Assembly: GCA_910588075.1 (NCBI GenBank)
Contig: CAJUOS010000018.1
Coordinates: 1 to 37,230, forward strand
DNA from: an uncultured Erysipelotrichaceae bacterium
Lineage (GTDB): Bacteria > Bacillota_I > Bacilli_A > Erysipelotrichales > Coprobacillaceae
Reading direction: 5' to 3'
Length of the DNA: 37,230 nucleotides
The notes beneath the pieces were generated by a model. The model ran no database searches. It was not told where the DNA came from and saw nothing but the letters and a program-made list of their open reading frames with translations. The translations under genes and the position numbers were made by a program. Below, piece after piece: positions 1 to 8,219 of the stretch (within the stretch, counting starts at the first letter, position 1; every line of letters starts with the position of its first letter).

Positions 1-57
1 ATAGAGAAAAGAAAACTGAAGAATTATTTTAATCCTCCAGTTATATTATAGAGCCTT

Positions 58-80
58 AAAAGTTCCAAATGGAACTTTTT
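58..80 (+). terminator. Rho-independent terminator of an upstream gene
   Basis: A 9-bp perfect stem (58-66 with 71-79) closes a 4-base AAAT loop and runs into a short T tract. It lies just before the first promoter, so it should end a transcript that begins outside the window. Confidence 0.7.
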
Positions 81-95
81 CTTTATAATTGTTTT

Positions 96-124
96 TTTAC
101 AAATAGCATAAACTTGTGTATAAT
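96..124 (+). promoter_or_regulatory. Sigma-A-type promoter of the DUF975-like/proBA operon
   Basis: TTTACA (96-101), a 17-bp spacer and a perfect TATAAT (119-124). No other good promoter or terminator was seen before proB, so it probably drives the membrane protein gene, proB and proA together. Confidence 0.7.
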
Positions 125-150
125 AGAGAGAAATAGAAATGGAGATTATT

Positions 151-990
151 ATGGATATTAAAAAAATAAAAAAAGAATCTAATCAAATATATTTAAAATA
201 TCGTAAACAAATTATACCAGAGTTCTTTTTTGTAGGATATGTGAGTTTATTAGCACAATATTTGCAAAGTGGATTATTTTCTTTTTTTGTATCATTGTTT
301 TTATGTACAGTAGGACATGGTTATGTAAAATGTGCTATGAAATTAGTTGATGAGGATAATGTTTTACTTAATTATCATGATTCTATGATAGGGATAATGG
401 AGTTTGCGAGAGTAGCTCCAGCTTATTTAATGCGTAAAGCTGTAATCTTATTTTTAACAATCATCTGTGGAATACCTATGACTTTTTATTTTAAAAATAA
501 TCTTACATTTTTATCTTTAGATTGGATTTCATCATTAGGAAATGCTTTCATTCAAACTGAATTACTTATTCCTGATTTTGAAATAATTTTAATGGTGATA
601 ACACATGTCCCCATATTGATTAATCTTTTCTTTTGTATAATGATTTATATGTTATTAACAGCATTATTGACACCTGTACCTTATATTATGGAACAAGAGG
701 AGTTTTCTTGGAATGAGTCCTTATTATGTTCTATTCGTTTAATGAAAGGGAAAGTTTTACAGTTTGTTCATTTATATATTTATTATTTGATAAGACATAT
801 TTTTTATTTTATTGTAGCAGGATTGATTATTCTTTTTGTTGGTAAAATAAATGAAATACTTATGTTGTTTTGTATGATTGTTTCTTTGATTTTGTATATA
901 GATGTATTTAAAGGAAGATTTGAATTAGCTAAATATTTATTTTATAAGGAAATAAGAGGGGATAGAAGTGAGAGATGTTTCAACAATTAA
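151..990 (+). CDS. DUF975-like multi-pass membrane protein
   Basis: Integral membrane protein of 279 residues with about five or six hydrophobic segments; function unknown. The ATG at 151 is preferred over the one at 139 because GGAG at 141-144 sits 6 bases upstream of it, and the resulting N-terminus (MDIKKIKKES) matches that of the paralogue at 30751-31647 (MNIKNIKNRA). Both share a short basic N-terminal helix, an HGY(V/I) motif after the second hydrophobic stretch and a later R-x-x-P-x-Y-L segment, which fits the DUF975 family. The last 23 bases overlap the start of proB, so the two are probably translationally coupled, although no functional link to proline synthesis is evident. The family assignment rests on pattern recognition only. 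Confidence 0.75.
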   Translation: MDIKKIKKESNQIYLKYRKQIIPEFFFVGYVSLLAQYLQSGLFSFFVSLFLCTVGHGYVKCAMKLVDEDNVLLNYHDSMIGIMEFARVAPAYLMRKAVILFLTIICGIPMTFYFKNNLTFLSLDWISSLGNAFIQTELLIPDFEIILMVITHVPILINLFFCIMIYMLLTALLTPVPYIMEQEEFSWNESLLCSIRLMKGKVLQFVHLYIYYLIRHIFYFIVAGLIILFVGKINEILMLFCMIVSLILYIDVFKGRFELAKYLFYKEIRGDRSERCFNN

Positions 991-2092
991 AAAAATAGTT
1001 ATAAAAGTAGGTTCTTCTTCTTTATGTAATCATAAAGGAAAAATAGATAAAGAGAAAATACTACAACTTGTTTTACAAATATCAAAATTAAAAAAAATGG
1101 GATATTCAGTTGTTTTGGTTTCTTCTGGAGCGATAGCTTCTGGGATGGGTGCATTGAATTTAGATTGTAAACCACAAACATTACCAGAAAAACAAGCACT
1201 AGCGGCTATTGGACAAGCAAGGCTTATGCAAATATATGAAGATATTTTTCAATTGTTTCAGATGAAATGTGCACAAGTTTTATTAAATCATGATGATTTT
1301 GATGATCGTAAGCGTTTATTAAATTTATTTCATACATTAAATGCTTTAATGGATTATGGTGTGATACCTATTATTAATGAGAATGATGCTTTAGCAGTTG
1401 ATGAAATTAAAGTTGGTGATAATGATACATTAGCAGCTTTATTGGTTCCTGTTATTGAAGCAGATTTATTGGTTTTAGTGAGTGATATTGATGGTTTATA
1501 TACTGCTAATCCATTTGAAGATAAGAATGCTCAATTGTTAAAATATGTTGATTGTGTTAATGAGGAAATAGAAAATATGGCAGGAGGAGCATCATCACAT
1601 ATAGGAACTGGTGGAATGATGACTAAAATTCGTGCTGCTAAAATTGTAAATGCTTATGGAAGTCATATGGTTATTGTGAATGGAAATAGAGAGAATAGTC
1701 TTTTACATATTTTTGATAATGAAGAAAATGGAACTTGGTTTAATGGTAGTGGTGGTCAAAGCTTAAATGCAAGAAGTCATTGGTTAACTTATCGTACAAG
1801 CTCTAAAGGGACTATTGTTGTGGATAATGGGGCTGTACAAGCTTTAAAGGAATATCGTAGGAGTTTATTGCCTAAGGGAATTATAGATGTTCAATCTCAG
1901 TTTTTAAGAGGACAGGTTATAGATATTGTTGATTGTCAGGGAAAAATTATTGCAAGAGGACTTTGTAATTATTCTAGTGAAGAAATTAAATTGATAAAAG
2001 GTCATAATACAAGTGATATAGAAGATATTTTACATTATAAAGATTATGATGAAGTTGTTCATGCAAATAATATGGTTATTATTGGAGGATAA
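968..2092 (+). CDS. proB: Glutamate 5-kinase (proline biosynthesis)
   Basis: Phosphorylates glutamate to gamma-glutamyl phosphate, the first step of proline synthesis in the cytosol. The amino acid kinase domain covers about residues 1-255 and shows KVGSSSL near the N-terminus, SSGAIASGMG, NENDALAV and VSDIDGLYTANP. A PUA domain of about 80 residues follows (about 275-360). The total of 374 residues is typical of two-domain bacterial ProB. The start is GTG at 968, preceded by AGAGGGG with a spacing of about 6, and it lies inside the upstream membrane gene. proA starts 2 bases after the stop, and its ribosome-binding site overlaps the proB terminus. Feedback inhibition by proline is usual for the family but cannot be judged here. 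Confidence 0.96.
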   Translation: MRDVSTIKKIVIKVGSSSLCNHKGKIDKEKILQLVLQISKLKKMGYSVVLVSSGAIASGMGALNLDCKPQTLPEKQALAAIGQARLMQIYEDIFQLFQMKCAQVLLNHDDFDDRKRLLNLFHTLNALMDYGVIPIINENDALAVDEIKVGDNDTLAALLVPVIEADLLVLVSDIDGLYTANPFEDKNAQLLKYVDCVNEEIENMAGGASSHIGTGGMMTKIRAAKIVNAYGSHMVIVNGNRENSLLHIFDNEENGTWFNGSGGQSLNARSHWLTYRTSSKGTIVVDNGAVQALKEYRRSLLPKGIIDVQSQFLRGQVIDIVDCQGKIIARGLCNYSSEEIKLIKGHNTSDIEDILHYKDYDEVVHANNMVIIGG

Positions 2093-2094
2093 AA

Positions 2095-3339
2095 ATGGAT
2101 AAGATTTTAGAAGAGAAATTAAAAAAAGCAAAACAAGCAAGTCGTCAAATGATGAAAGTTAATTCACAAACAAAAAATGAAGCTTTAGAACTTATTTCAA
2201 AAGCATTATTAAATCATATTGATGAAATTATATTAGAAAATCAAAAAGATATTCAAAACGCTAAGGATAATCATATGTCATCAGCAATGATTGATCGTCT
2301 TTTATTAGATGAAAAACGTATTATTTCAATAGCTAATGATGTAAAAAAGTTAATAACATTAAAAGATCCTATAGGGGATATCATAAGGGATATTTCTAGA
2401 CCTAATGGATTACATATTCAACAAGTGAGAGTTCCTATTGGGGTATTTGGGATTATTTATGAGTCAAGACCAAATGTAACTGTAGATATAGCATGTTTAT
2501 GTATTAAATCAAGTAATGTTTGTGTATTAAAAGGTGGTAAAGAAGCTTTACACTCAAACAAAATTCTTACTCAAATAATGCGAGATGCAATTAAAGATAT
2601 CTTACCCATGGAAGCAATTCAACTCATTGAGAATACAGATCGTTCAATGGTTACACAACTGATTACAGCAAATCAATATGTTGATGTTGTTGTGCCACGA
2701 GGTGGAAAAGGATTGATTAATCATGTTGTGATGAATGCCACAGTGCCTGTTATTGAAACAGGAGCAGGGAACTGTCATTTATATATTGATAAAGATGCTA
2801 ATATAGAAAAAGCTATTCATATTTCTATTAATGCAAAGATGCAAAGACCATCTGTATGTAATGCAATTGAAACTATTTTAGTTCATCAAGATATAGCCTC
2901 ACAGTATCTTATTGAGATAGAAAAAGCTTTTAATGAACACGTAGAGATAAGAGGAGATGAAATTGTTCAATCTATGATTTCGTGTCAATCTGCAACACTA
3001 GATGATTATGCTCAAGAATATGATGATTATATTGTAGCTATAAAAGTCGTTAAATCATTAGAGGAAGCGATTGATCATATTTATAAATATTCAACTCAAC
3101 ATTCAGAATGTATTGTTACTGAAAATGAAGAAACAGCACAAATCTTTTTAACATCATTGGATTCTGCTTGTGTTTATCATAATGCATCTACTCGTTTTAG
3201 TGATGGAGGAGAATTTGGATTTGGTGCAGAGTTGGGGATAAGTACTCAAAAATTACATGCTAGAGGACCATTAGCCTTGTTAGAAATGACATCATTCCAA
3301 TATCGTATTTATGGTAATGGTCAAATCAGAGAATCATAA
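2095..3339 (+). CDS. proA: Gamma-glutamyl phosphate reductase
   Basis: NADPH-dependent reductase that converts gamma-glutamyl phosphate to glutamate-5-semialdehyde, the step after ProB. The 414 residues have the aldehyde dehydrogenase fold. The catalytic cysteine is C255 in the motif RPSVCNAIET, and the family features YESRPNVTVD (about 122-131) and FSDGGEFGFGAELGIST near the C-terminus are present. Start ATG at 2095 with GGAGG just upstream, inside the proB stop region. The stop codon overlaps the left arm of a strong terminator, so the operon ends here. proC, needed for the last step, is not in the window. Confidence 0.97.
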   Translation: MDKILEEKLKKAKQASRQMMKVNSQTKNEALELISKALLNHIDEIILENQKDIQNAKDNHMSSAMIDRLLLDEKRIISIANDVKKLITLKDPIGDIIRDISRPNGLHIQQVRVPIGVFGIIYESRPNVTVDIACLCIKSSNVCVLKGGKEALHSNKILTQIMRDAIKDILPMEAIQLIENTDRSMVTQLITANQYVDVVVPRGGKGLINHVVMNATVPVIETGAGNCHLYIDKDANIEKAIHISINAKMQRPSVCNAIETILVHQDIASQYLIEIEKAFNEHVEIRGDEIVQSMISCQSATLDDYAQEYDDYIVAIKVVKSLEEAIDHIYKYSTQHSECIVTENEETAQIFLTSLDSACVYHNASTRFSDGGEFGFGAELGISTQKLHARGPLALLEMTSFQYRIYGNGQIRES

Positions 3340-3364
3340 AAGTTGAAATTATTTCAACTTTTTT
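3338..3364 (+). terminator. Rho-independent terminator after proA
   Basis: An 11-bp perfect stem (3338-3348 with 3352-3362), TTA loop and a T run to 3364. The left arm starts within the proA stop codon. Confidence 0.85.
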
Positions 3365-3395
3365 AAATACATGAAATGTCAATTTTATAATATTA

Positions 3396-3424
3396 TTGAC
3401 ATCTTATTTGCATATTACTATAAT
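3396..3424 (+). promoter_or_regulatory. Consensus promoter of the MarR-ABC operon with overlapping palindrome
   Basis: A perfect TTGACA (3396-3401), a 17-bp spacer and a perfect TATAAT (3419-3424). An inverted repeat ACTAT-A-ATAGT (3417-3427) covers the -10 box, and a TTAG-4-CTAA repeat lies just downstream (about 3427-3438). MarR proteins commonly bind such sites to repress their own operon; autoregulation here is inference. Confidence 0.8.
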
Positions 3425-3455
3425 AGTTAGTATGCTAAGTAACGGTGGTGAGAAG

Positions 3456-3884
3456 ATGGAATATGAGTATTTGAATATTATTATAGGAGAATTAAAGATT
3501 TTACGAAAATTACAACTTAAATTATTAAGTCAATATTGTGAAAATATAACTCCTGAACAAGTAAAATTGTTGTATTTGATTAAGAAAGAAAAATTAAAAC
3601 AAAAAGAAATTGCTCAACATCTTCATATTACTGAAGCTACACTCTCAGTAAGAATTAAACGCTTAGTTGATTTGGGATGGATAGAAAGAGTTATGGATAA
3701 AGATGATAAAAGATTGAATACAATCGTTTTATCTGATCAAGGGGAACAATTAATGGATAAGATTGAAGATGCATTTAATCATTATCAAAAAATTATATGT
3801 CAAGGACTTACAAAAAAAGATTATGAATATGTTTTACAGTTTATCCATAAAATACAAGAGAATCTAAAGGAGGAGATGGAATGA
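3456..3884 (+). CDS. MarR-family transcriptional regulator
   Basis: Winged-helix DNA-binding regulator of 142 residues, predicted to act as a dimer. The helix-turn-helix spans about residues 49-73 (KEIAQHLHIT...LSVRIKRLVDLG), followed by the beta-wing with the DKDDKR turn at 81-86, which is the DxR-type wing signature of the family. The start is ATG 3456, with GGTGGTGAG about 4 bases upstream. A TTG in frame at 3396 is rejected because it is part of the -35 box. The gene overlaps the next one by 4 bases (ATGA), so it is co-translated with the ABC exporter. A repressor of that exporter, relieved by a ligand, is the usual arrangement; the ligand is unknown. Confidence 0.93.
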   Translation: MEYEYLNIIIGELKILRKLQLKLLSQYCENITPEQVKLLYLIKKEKLKQKEIAQHLHITEATLSVRIKRLVDLGWIERVMDKDDKRLNTIVLSDQGEQLMDKIEDAFNHYQKIICQGLTKKDYEYVLQFIHKIQENLKEEME

Positions 3885-6103
3885 TCAAATTACGAAAGTA
3901 TACTTATAAATTTTGGTTAGCTATTGTCTTATGTATTGGATTTGTTTTTATTCAATCTCAATCTGAATTAGCTTTGCCAGATTATATGAGTACAATAGTA
4001 ACAAATGGTATTCAAGCAGGTGGTTTTGATACTTCTATTGCTGAAGTTATGAGTGCGGATATGTACCAACATTTATTAATTTTTACTCATGATAAACAAA
4101 AGAAAGTGATTGAATCAAGTTATACTTTTAAAAAATATAATCAACTAGATAAAGATATTAAAACAAAATTTCCTCAAATGAAAGATGGCTATGTTTTAAA
4201 GGAACTTTCACTTGAAGAACAAAAAGAGTTAGAAACAGCATTGATAAAACCTATGTTAATGGTCTCAGCTATTGATTCTATGGATCCCCATTCTTTGGAA
4301 TATAAAGAAAAATTTGGACATATTCCAGAAGGAATAGATATTTATCAAGCTATATCTATGATGGATCAAAATACAAAAGATCAAATGACACAACAAATTG
4401 ATTCACAGATAGAAGCAATGGGTGAATCAACAATGCTAATAGCTGCTGGAAATGGAGTTAAAAATGAATATATAAAGTTAGGGGCAGATGTAGATGCTGT
4501 TCAAAATGATTATATTTTTCTTGCAGGTTTGAAGATGTTAGGTATTGCTTTATTAGGTTCTGTTGCTGCTATGGCATCAGCATTTCTTTCTTCACGAGTA
4601 GGCTCTGGAGTTGCTAGAGATTTAAGACGTGATGTTTTTAAAAAAGTAGAAAGTTTTTCTAATACAGAATTTAATAAGTTTTCTACTGCTTCATTGATTA
4701 CAAGAACAACAAATGATATTACACAAGTACAAATGTTAATGATTATGTTATTAAGAATTGTTTTATTTGCTCCAATGATGGGGATAGGTTCTTTATATAA
4801 AGCATTAACACATTCAACTTCTATGACTTGGATTATTTTAATGATATTAATTGTTATTACTGTGATACTTCTTGTTTTAATAAAAGTTGTAATGCCTAAA
4901 TTTAAAATTATTCAATCTTTAATTGATAGATTAAATTTAACTATGAGAGAAAACTTATCAGGAATTTTAGTTATTCGTGCATTTGGAAATGAAAAACATA
5001 GTGAAGAACGTTTTGATAAAGCTAATGATGATTTAACAAAAGTCAATTTGTTTGTTAATAGAGCTATGGCAACTTTAATGCCTATTATGATGTTTATTAT
5101 GAATATTGCAACAGTTTTCGTTGTTTGGGTTGGAGCACAACAATTAGATTTAGGAAATATTGCTATTGGAGAAATGTTAGCATTTATACAATATGCAATG
5201 CATATTATTATGTCATTTTTATTTGTTGCAATGATTTTTATTATGATTCCAAGAGCAAGTGTTGCAGCTGAAAGGGTTTATGAAGTTTTATCTACAAAAG
5301 TAGAAATACAAGATCCAATAAAACCATTAGATTTTGATAAAAATAAAAAAGGACTTATAGAATTTAAAGATGTATCATTTCAATATCCTGGTGCACAAGA
5401 AGCAGTTTTAAGTCATATTGATTTTATTGCAGAACCTGGTAAAACAACAGCTTTTATAGGTTCGACTGGTTCAGGAAAATCAACATTAGTGAATCTCATT
5501 CCACGTTTTTATGATGTGAGTGAAGGAGAAATCTTTGTTGATGGTGTTAATATTCAACAAGTTAAACAACATGATTTAAGAGAATTAATAGGAATAGTGC
5601 CACAAAAAGGTATTCTTTTTTCTGGAACAATACGTTCTAATCTTCAATATGGAGCTCATCATGCATCAGATATGGAATTGAGTGAAGTGATTAGGATTGC
5701 TCAAGCTAAAGAATTTGTAGATGATAAACCACAAGGATTAGATGAAGAAATTTCACAAGGTGGAACGAATGTTTCAGGAGGACAAAAGCAACGTTTAGCT
5801 ATTGCTAGAGCTTTAGCTAAGAATCCAGAGATATTGATATTTGATGATAGTTTTTCTGCACTTGATTTTAAAACTGATGCTATATTAAGAAAAGAATTAA
5901 ATCAACTTACAAAGAAAACAAAGAGTACAGTTTTGATAGTTGGACAAAGAATTGCATCAATTATGGATGCAGATCAAATTATCGTTTTAGATAATGGAAA
6001 AATTGTTGGAAAAGGAACTCATGATGAATTATTGAAGTCATGTCAAGTTTATCAGGAGATTGCTTATTCACAACTTTCAAAGGAGGAATTAGCCAATGCA
6101 TAG
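3881..6103 (+). CDS. ABC exporter subunit with degenerate ATP site and large extracellular insert
   Basis: Half-transporter of 740 residues, an ABC transmembrane domain fused to an ATPase, longer than the usual 580-600. The extra length is a roughly 165-residue hydrophilic stretch (about residues 35-205) between the first and second membrane helices, which should lie outside the cell. The ATPase domain has Walker A GSTGSGKS (527-534), signature VSGGQ (631-635) and Walker B ILIFDD (651-656). The residue after the Walker B Asp is D656 rather than the catalytic Glu, and the switch His is Q689. This is the pattern of the impaired half in heterodimeric exporters such as LmrC or TM287. The partner is the next gene. 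Start ATG overlaps the marR stop, with AAGGAGG upstream. Substrate unknown; multidrug or peptide export is plausible. Confidence 0.93.
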   Translation: MIKLRKYTYKFWLAIVLCIGFVFIQSQSELALPDYMSTIVTNGIQAGGFDTSIAEVMSADMYQHLLIFTHDKQKKVIESSYTFKKYNQLDKDIKTKFPQMKDGYVLKELSLEEQKELETALIKPMLMVSAIDSMDPHSLEYKEKFGHIPEGIDIYQAISMMDQNTKDQMTQQIDSQIEAMGESTMLIAAGNGVKNEYIKLGADVDAVQNDYIFLAGLKMLGIALLGSVAAMASAFLSSRVGSGVARDLRRDVFKKVESFSNTEFNKFSTASLITRTTNDITQVQMLMIMLLRIVLFAPMMGIGSLYKALTHSTSMTWIILMILIVITVILLVLIKVVMPKFKIIQSLIDRLNLTMRENLSGILVIRAFGNEKHSEERFDKANDDLTKVNLFVNRAMATLMPIMMFIMNIATVFVVWVGAQQLDLGNIAIGEMLAFIQYAMHIIMSFLFVAMIFIMIPRASVAAERVYEVLSTKVEIQDPIKPLDFDKNKKGLIEFKDVSFQYPGAQEAVLSHIDFIAEPGKTTAFIGSTGSGKSTLVNLIPRFYDVSEGEIFVDGVNIQQVKQHDLRELIGIVPQKGILFSGTIRSNLQYGAHHASDMELSEVIRIAQAKEFVDDKPQGLDEEISQGGTNVSGGQKQRLAIARALAKNPEILIFDDSFSALDFKTDAILRKELNQLTKKTKSTVLIVGQRIASIMDADQIIVLDNGKIVGKGTHDELLKSCQVYQEIAYSQLSKEELANA

Positions 6104-7910
6104 ACATGGAAAAGTTTCGACAGAGAAAGCAAAGGATTTTAAAGGAACAATAAAAAAACTTTTTGTTTATTTGAAACCTTACTATTTGAAATTTGTTTTG
6201 ATTATGATTTTTGCATCAGGTTCTACTATTTTTTCTATTTTTGGTCCTAAAATATTAGCCAAAGCAACTGATCAATTAAGTGAGGGTATTTTTGCAAAAG
6301 TATCTCATACTGGAGGAATTGATTTTGAAGCAATTGCACAGATTTTAATTTTTTTAGGATGTATTTATTTATTAAGTGCATTTTTGAATTATATTCAAGG
6401 TTATTTAACTTCTGGAATTTCTCAAAAAGTTGCATATGATTTAAGAAAAGATATTTCAGAAAAGATGAATAGTTTACCATTAAGTTATTTTGATAAACAT
6501 TCAAGTGGAGATATATTATCTCGTGTAACAAATGATGTAGATTTAATTGCTCAATCTTTAAATCAAAGTATGACACAAATTGTTACATCATCTGTAACAT
6601 TGATAGGTGTTTTCATTATGATGATTAGTATCAATATTCCAATGACTTTAATGGCATTATGTGTTTTACCTGTCTCTATGTTTTTGATGTCAATGATTAT
6701 GAAAAGAACACAGAAATACTTTTTTAAACAACAAGAAGGCTTAGGGAATGTCAATGGACATATTGAAGAGATGTATGGTGCTCATCAAGTTGTTAAGGCT
6801 TTTAATGGTGAAGATGCTTCTGTTGCACAGTTTGAAATTTATAATGATGAGCTTTATCATTCAGCTTGGAAATCACAATTCTTTTCTGGATTAATGCAAC
6901 CAATAACAGGATTTATTGGAAATGTAAGTTATGTAGGTGTTTGTTTATTAGGTGGTTTTTTAGCAAGTGGAAAGACTATTTCAATAGGAGATATTCAAGC
7001 TTTTATTCAATATGTTAGACAATTTAATCAACCTATTACTCAACTTGCTCAAATTATGAATCAATTTCAATCAACAGCAGCAGCGGCTGAACGTGTATTT
7101 GAGTTCTTAGACGAACAACAACTTATGGAAGAAACTCCAAAAGTTTCAAATCAACAATTAGATGAGATTGAAGGAAGTGTTACTTTTGATCATGTGCAAT
7201 TTGGATACAATCCTAAACATACTATTATTCATGACTTTTCAATGCATGTGCATTCTGGACAAAGTGTTGCGATTGTGGGACCAACAGGAGCAGGAAAAAC
7301 AACAATTGTAAAATTGTTGATGCGTTTTTATGAATTGAATAGCGGACATATTATGATAGATGGACATGATATTAAAGATTTTTTGCGTAGTGATTTAAGA
7401 AGTTTGTTTGGAATGGTATTACAAGATACATGGTTATTTGGTGGGACTATACGAGAAAATTTGAAATATGGAAAACTAGATGCAAGTGATGAAGAAATGG
7501 AAAAAGCCTGTCAATTGGCTTATGCTGATCATTTTATTCATACATTAGAAGATGGTTATGATACAGTGATTAATGAGGAATCAAGCAATATTTCACAGGG
7601 ACAAAAGCAATTATTGACAATTGCTAGAGCTTTTTTAGCCAATCCTAAAATATTGATTTTAGATGAAGCAACATCTTCAGTAGATACAAGAACAGAAGTG
7701 TTAATTCAAAAAGGAATGGATAAGTTAATGGAAGGGCGTACTTGTTTTATTATTGCTCATCGTTTATCAACAATTAAAGATGCAAATACAATTATTGTTA
7801 TGCGTGATGGAGATATTGTTGAACTTGGGAATCATGAAACTTTACTAGAGAAAAATGGTTTCTATGCTGATTTGTATCGTTCGCAATTTGAATCAAGTAA
7901 GGTTGAATAA
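6096..7910 (+). CDS. ABC exporter subunit with intact catalytic residues
   Basis: Partner half-transporter of 604 residues with six predicted membrane helices followed by an ATPase. Walker A is GPTGAGKT (395-402) and Walker B is ILILDE (519-524) with the catalytic E524. The switch histidine is H555. The signature is ISQGQ (499-503) instead of LSGGQ. In an exporter dimer this places the competent site between this subunit's Walker motifs and the normal VSGGQ of the other chain; the degenerate site uses the altered signature. It overlaps the previous gene by 8 bases, with AAAGGAGG about 8 bases before the ATG, so 1:1 synthesis is expected. No terminator is visible after it. Confidence 0.94.
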   Translation: MHRHGKVSTEKAKDFKGTIKKLFVYLKPYYLKFVLIMIFASGSTIFSIFGPKILAKATDQLSEGIFAKVSHTGGIDFEAIAQILIFLGCIYLLSAFLNYIQGYLTSGISQKVAYDLRKDISEKMNSLPLSYFDKHSSGDILSRVTNDVDLIAQSLNQSMTQIVTSSVTLIGVFIMMISINIPMTLMALCVLPVSMFLMSMIMKRTQKYFFKQQEGLGNVNGHIEEMYGAHQVVKAFNGEDASVAQFEIYNDELYHSAWKSQFFSGLMQPITGFIGNVSYVGVCLLGGFLASGKTISIGDIQAFIQYVRQFNQPITQLAQIMNQFQSTAAAAERVFEFLDEQQLMEETPKVSNQQLDEIEGSVTFDHVQFGYNPKHTIIHDFSMHVHSGQSVAIVGPTGAGKTTIVKLLMRFYELNSGHIMIDGHDIKDFLRSDLRSLFGMVLQDTWLFGGTIRENLKYGKLDASDEEMEKACQLAYADHFIHTLEDGYDTVINEESSNISQGQKQLLTIARAFLANPKILILDEATSSVDTRTEVLIQKGMDKLMEGRTCFIIAHRLSTIKDANTIIVMRDGDIVELGNHETLLEKNGFYADLYRSQFESSKVE

Positions 7911-7913
7911 TTA

Positions 7914-7942
7914 TTGTATTTTTATAAAATAGTGGATATAAT
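7914..7942 (+). promoter_or_regulatory. Promoter of the acyl carrier protein gene
   Basis: TTGTAT (7914-7919), 17-bp spacer and a perfect TATAAT (7937-7942), ending about 20 bases before the ACP start codon. Confidence 0.75.
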
Positions 7943-7962
7943 ACAGATAAGAGGTGAATATT

Positions 7963-8184
7963 ATGGAATATTTCGATATGATAAAAGAAAGACTTGAAGA
8001 AAAATTAAAAGGTAAAGAATTAACTGTTGATATGGGTTTTAAGGATTTAGGTATTGATTCATTAGATTTAGTTGATTTGGTTTTTGAATTAGAGGAAGAA
8101 ATTGGTGTTCAATTTGAAGATGATGAATTATTAGAATTGAAAACAGTGAAAGATTTATTAGATTTAATTGCAAAAAAGAAATAA
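7963..8184 (+). CDS. acpP: Acyl carrier protein
   Basis: Acidic four-helix carrier of 73 residues that holds acyl chains on a 4'-phosphopantetheine arm during fatty acid synthesis. The attachment serine is S33 in GIDSLDLVDLVFELEEE, the classic DSL site at the start of helix II. The ATG at 7963 is chosen because GAGGTG (7951-7956) is 6 bases upstream; the in-frame GTG at 7954 lies inside that site. It stands alone with its own promoter and terminator and has no fab or plsX neighbours here, so a dedicated role other than general lipid synthesis (for example D-alanylation) cannot be fully excluded. The sequence nevertheless looks like a housekeeping ACP. Confidence 0.9.
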   Translation: MEYFDMIKERLEEKLKGKELTVDMGFKDLGIDSLDLVDLVFELEEEIGVQFEDDELLELKTVKDLLDLIAKKK

Positions 8185-8205
8185 AGGGAGGATATCCCTT
8201 TTTTT
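8183..8205 (+). terminator. Terminator after acpP
   Basis: A 7-bp stem (8183-8189 with 8195-8201), 5-base loop and a T run to 8205. It overlaps the acpP stop codon. Confidence 0.75.
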
Positions 8206-8219
8206 AGTGAGGTGATAAA

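Noticed and set aside
3396..3455. TTG start giving a longer MarR protein
   Set aside because: The stretch contains the -35 and -10 boxes, and a good ribosome-binding site precedes ATG 3456.
6247..6576. 109-codon minus-strand open frame inside the ABC exporter gene
   Set aside because: Antisense to a well-conserved membrane domain, no translation signal, odd Leu/Gln-rich composition.
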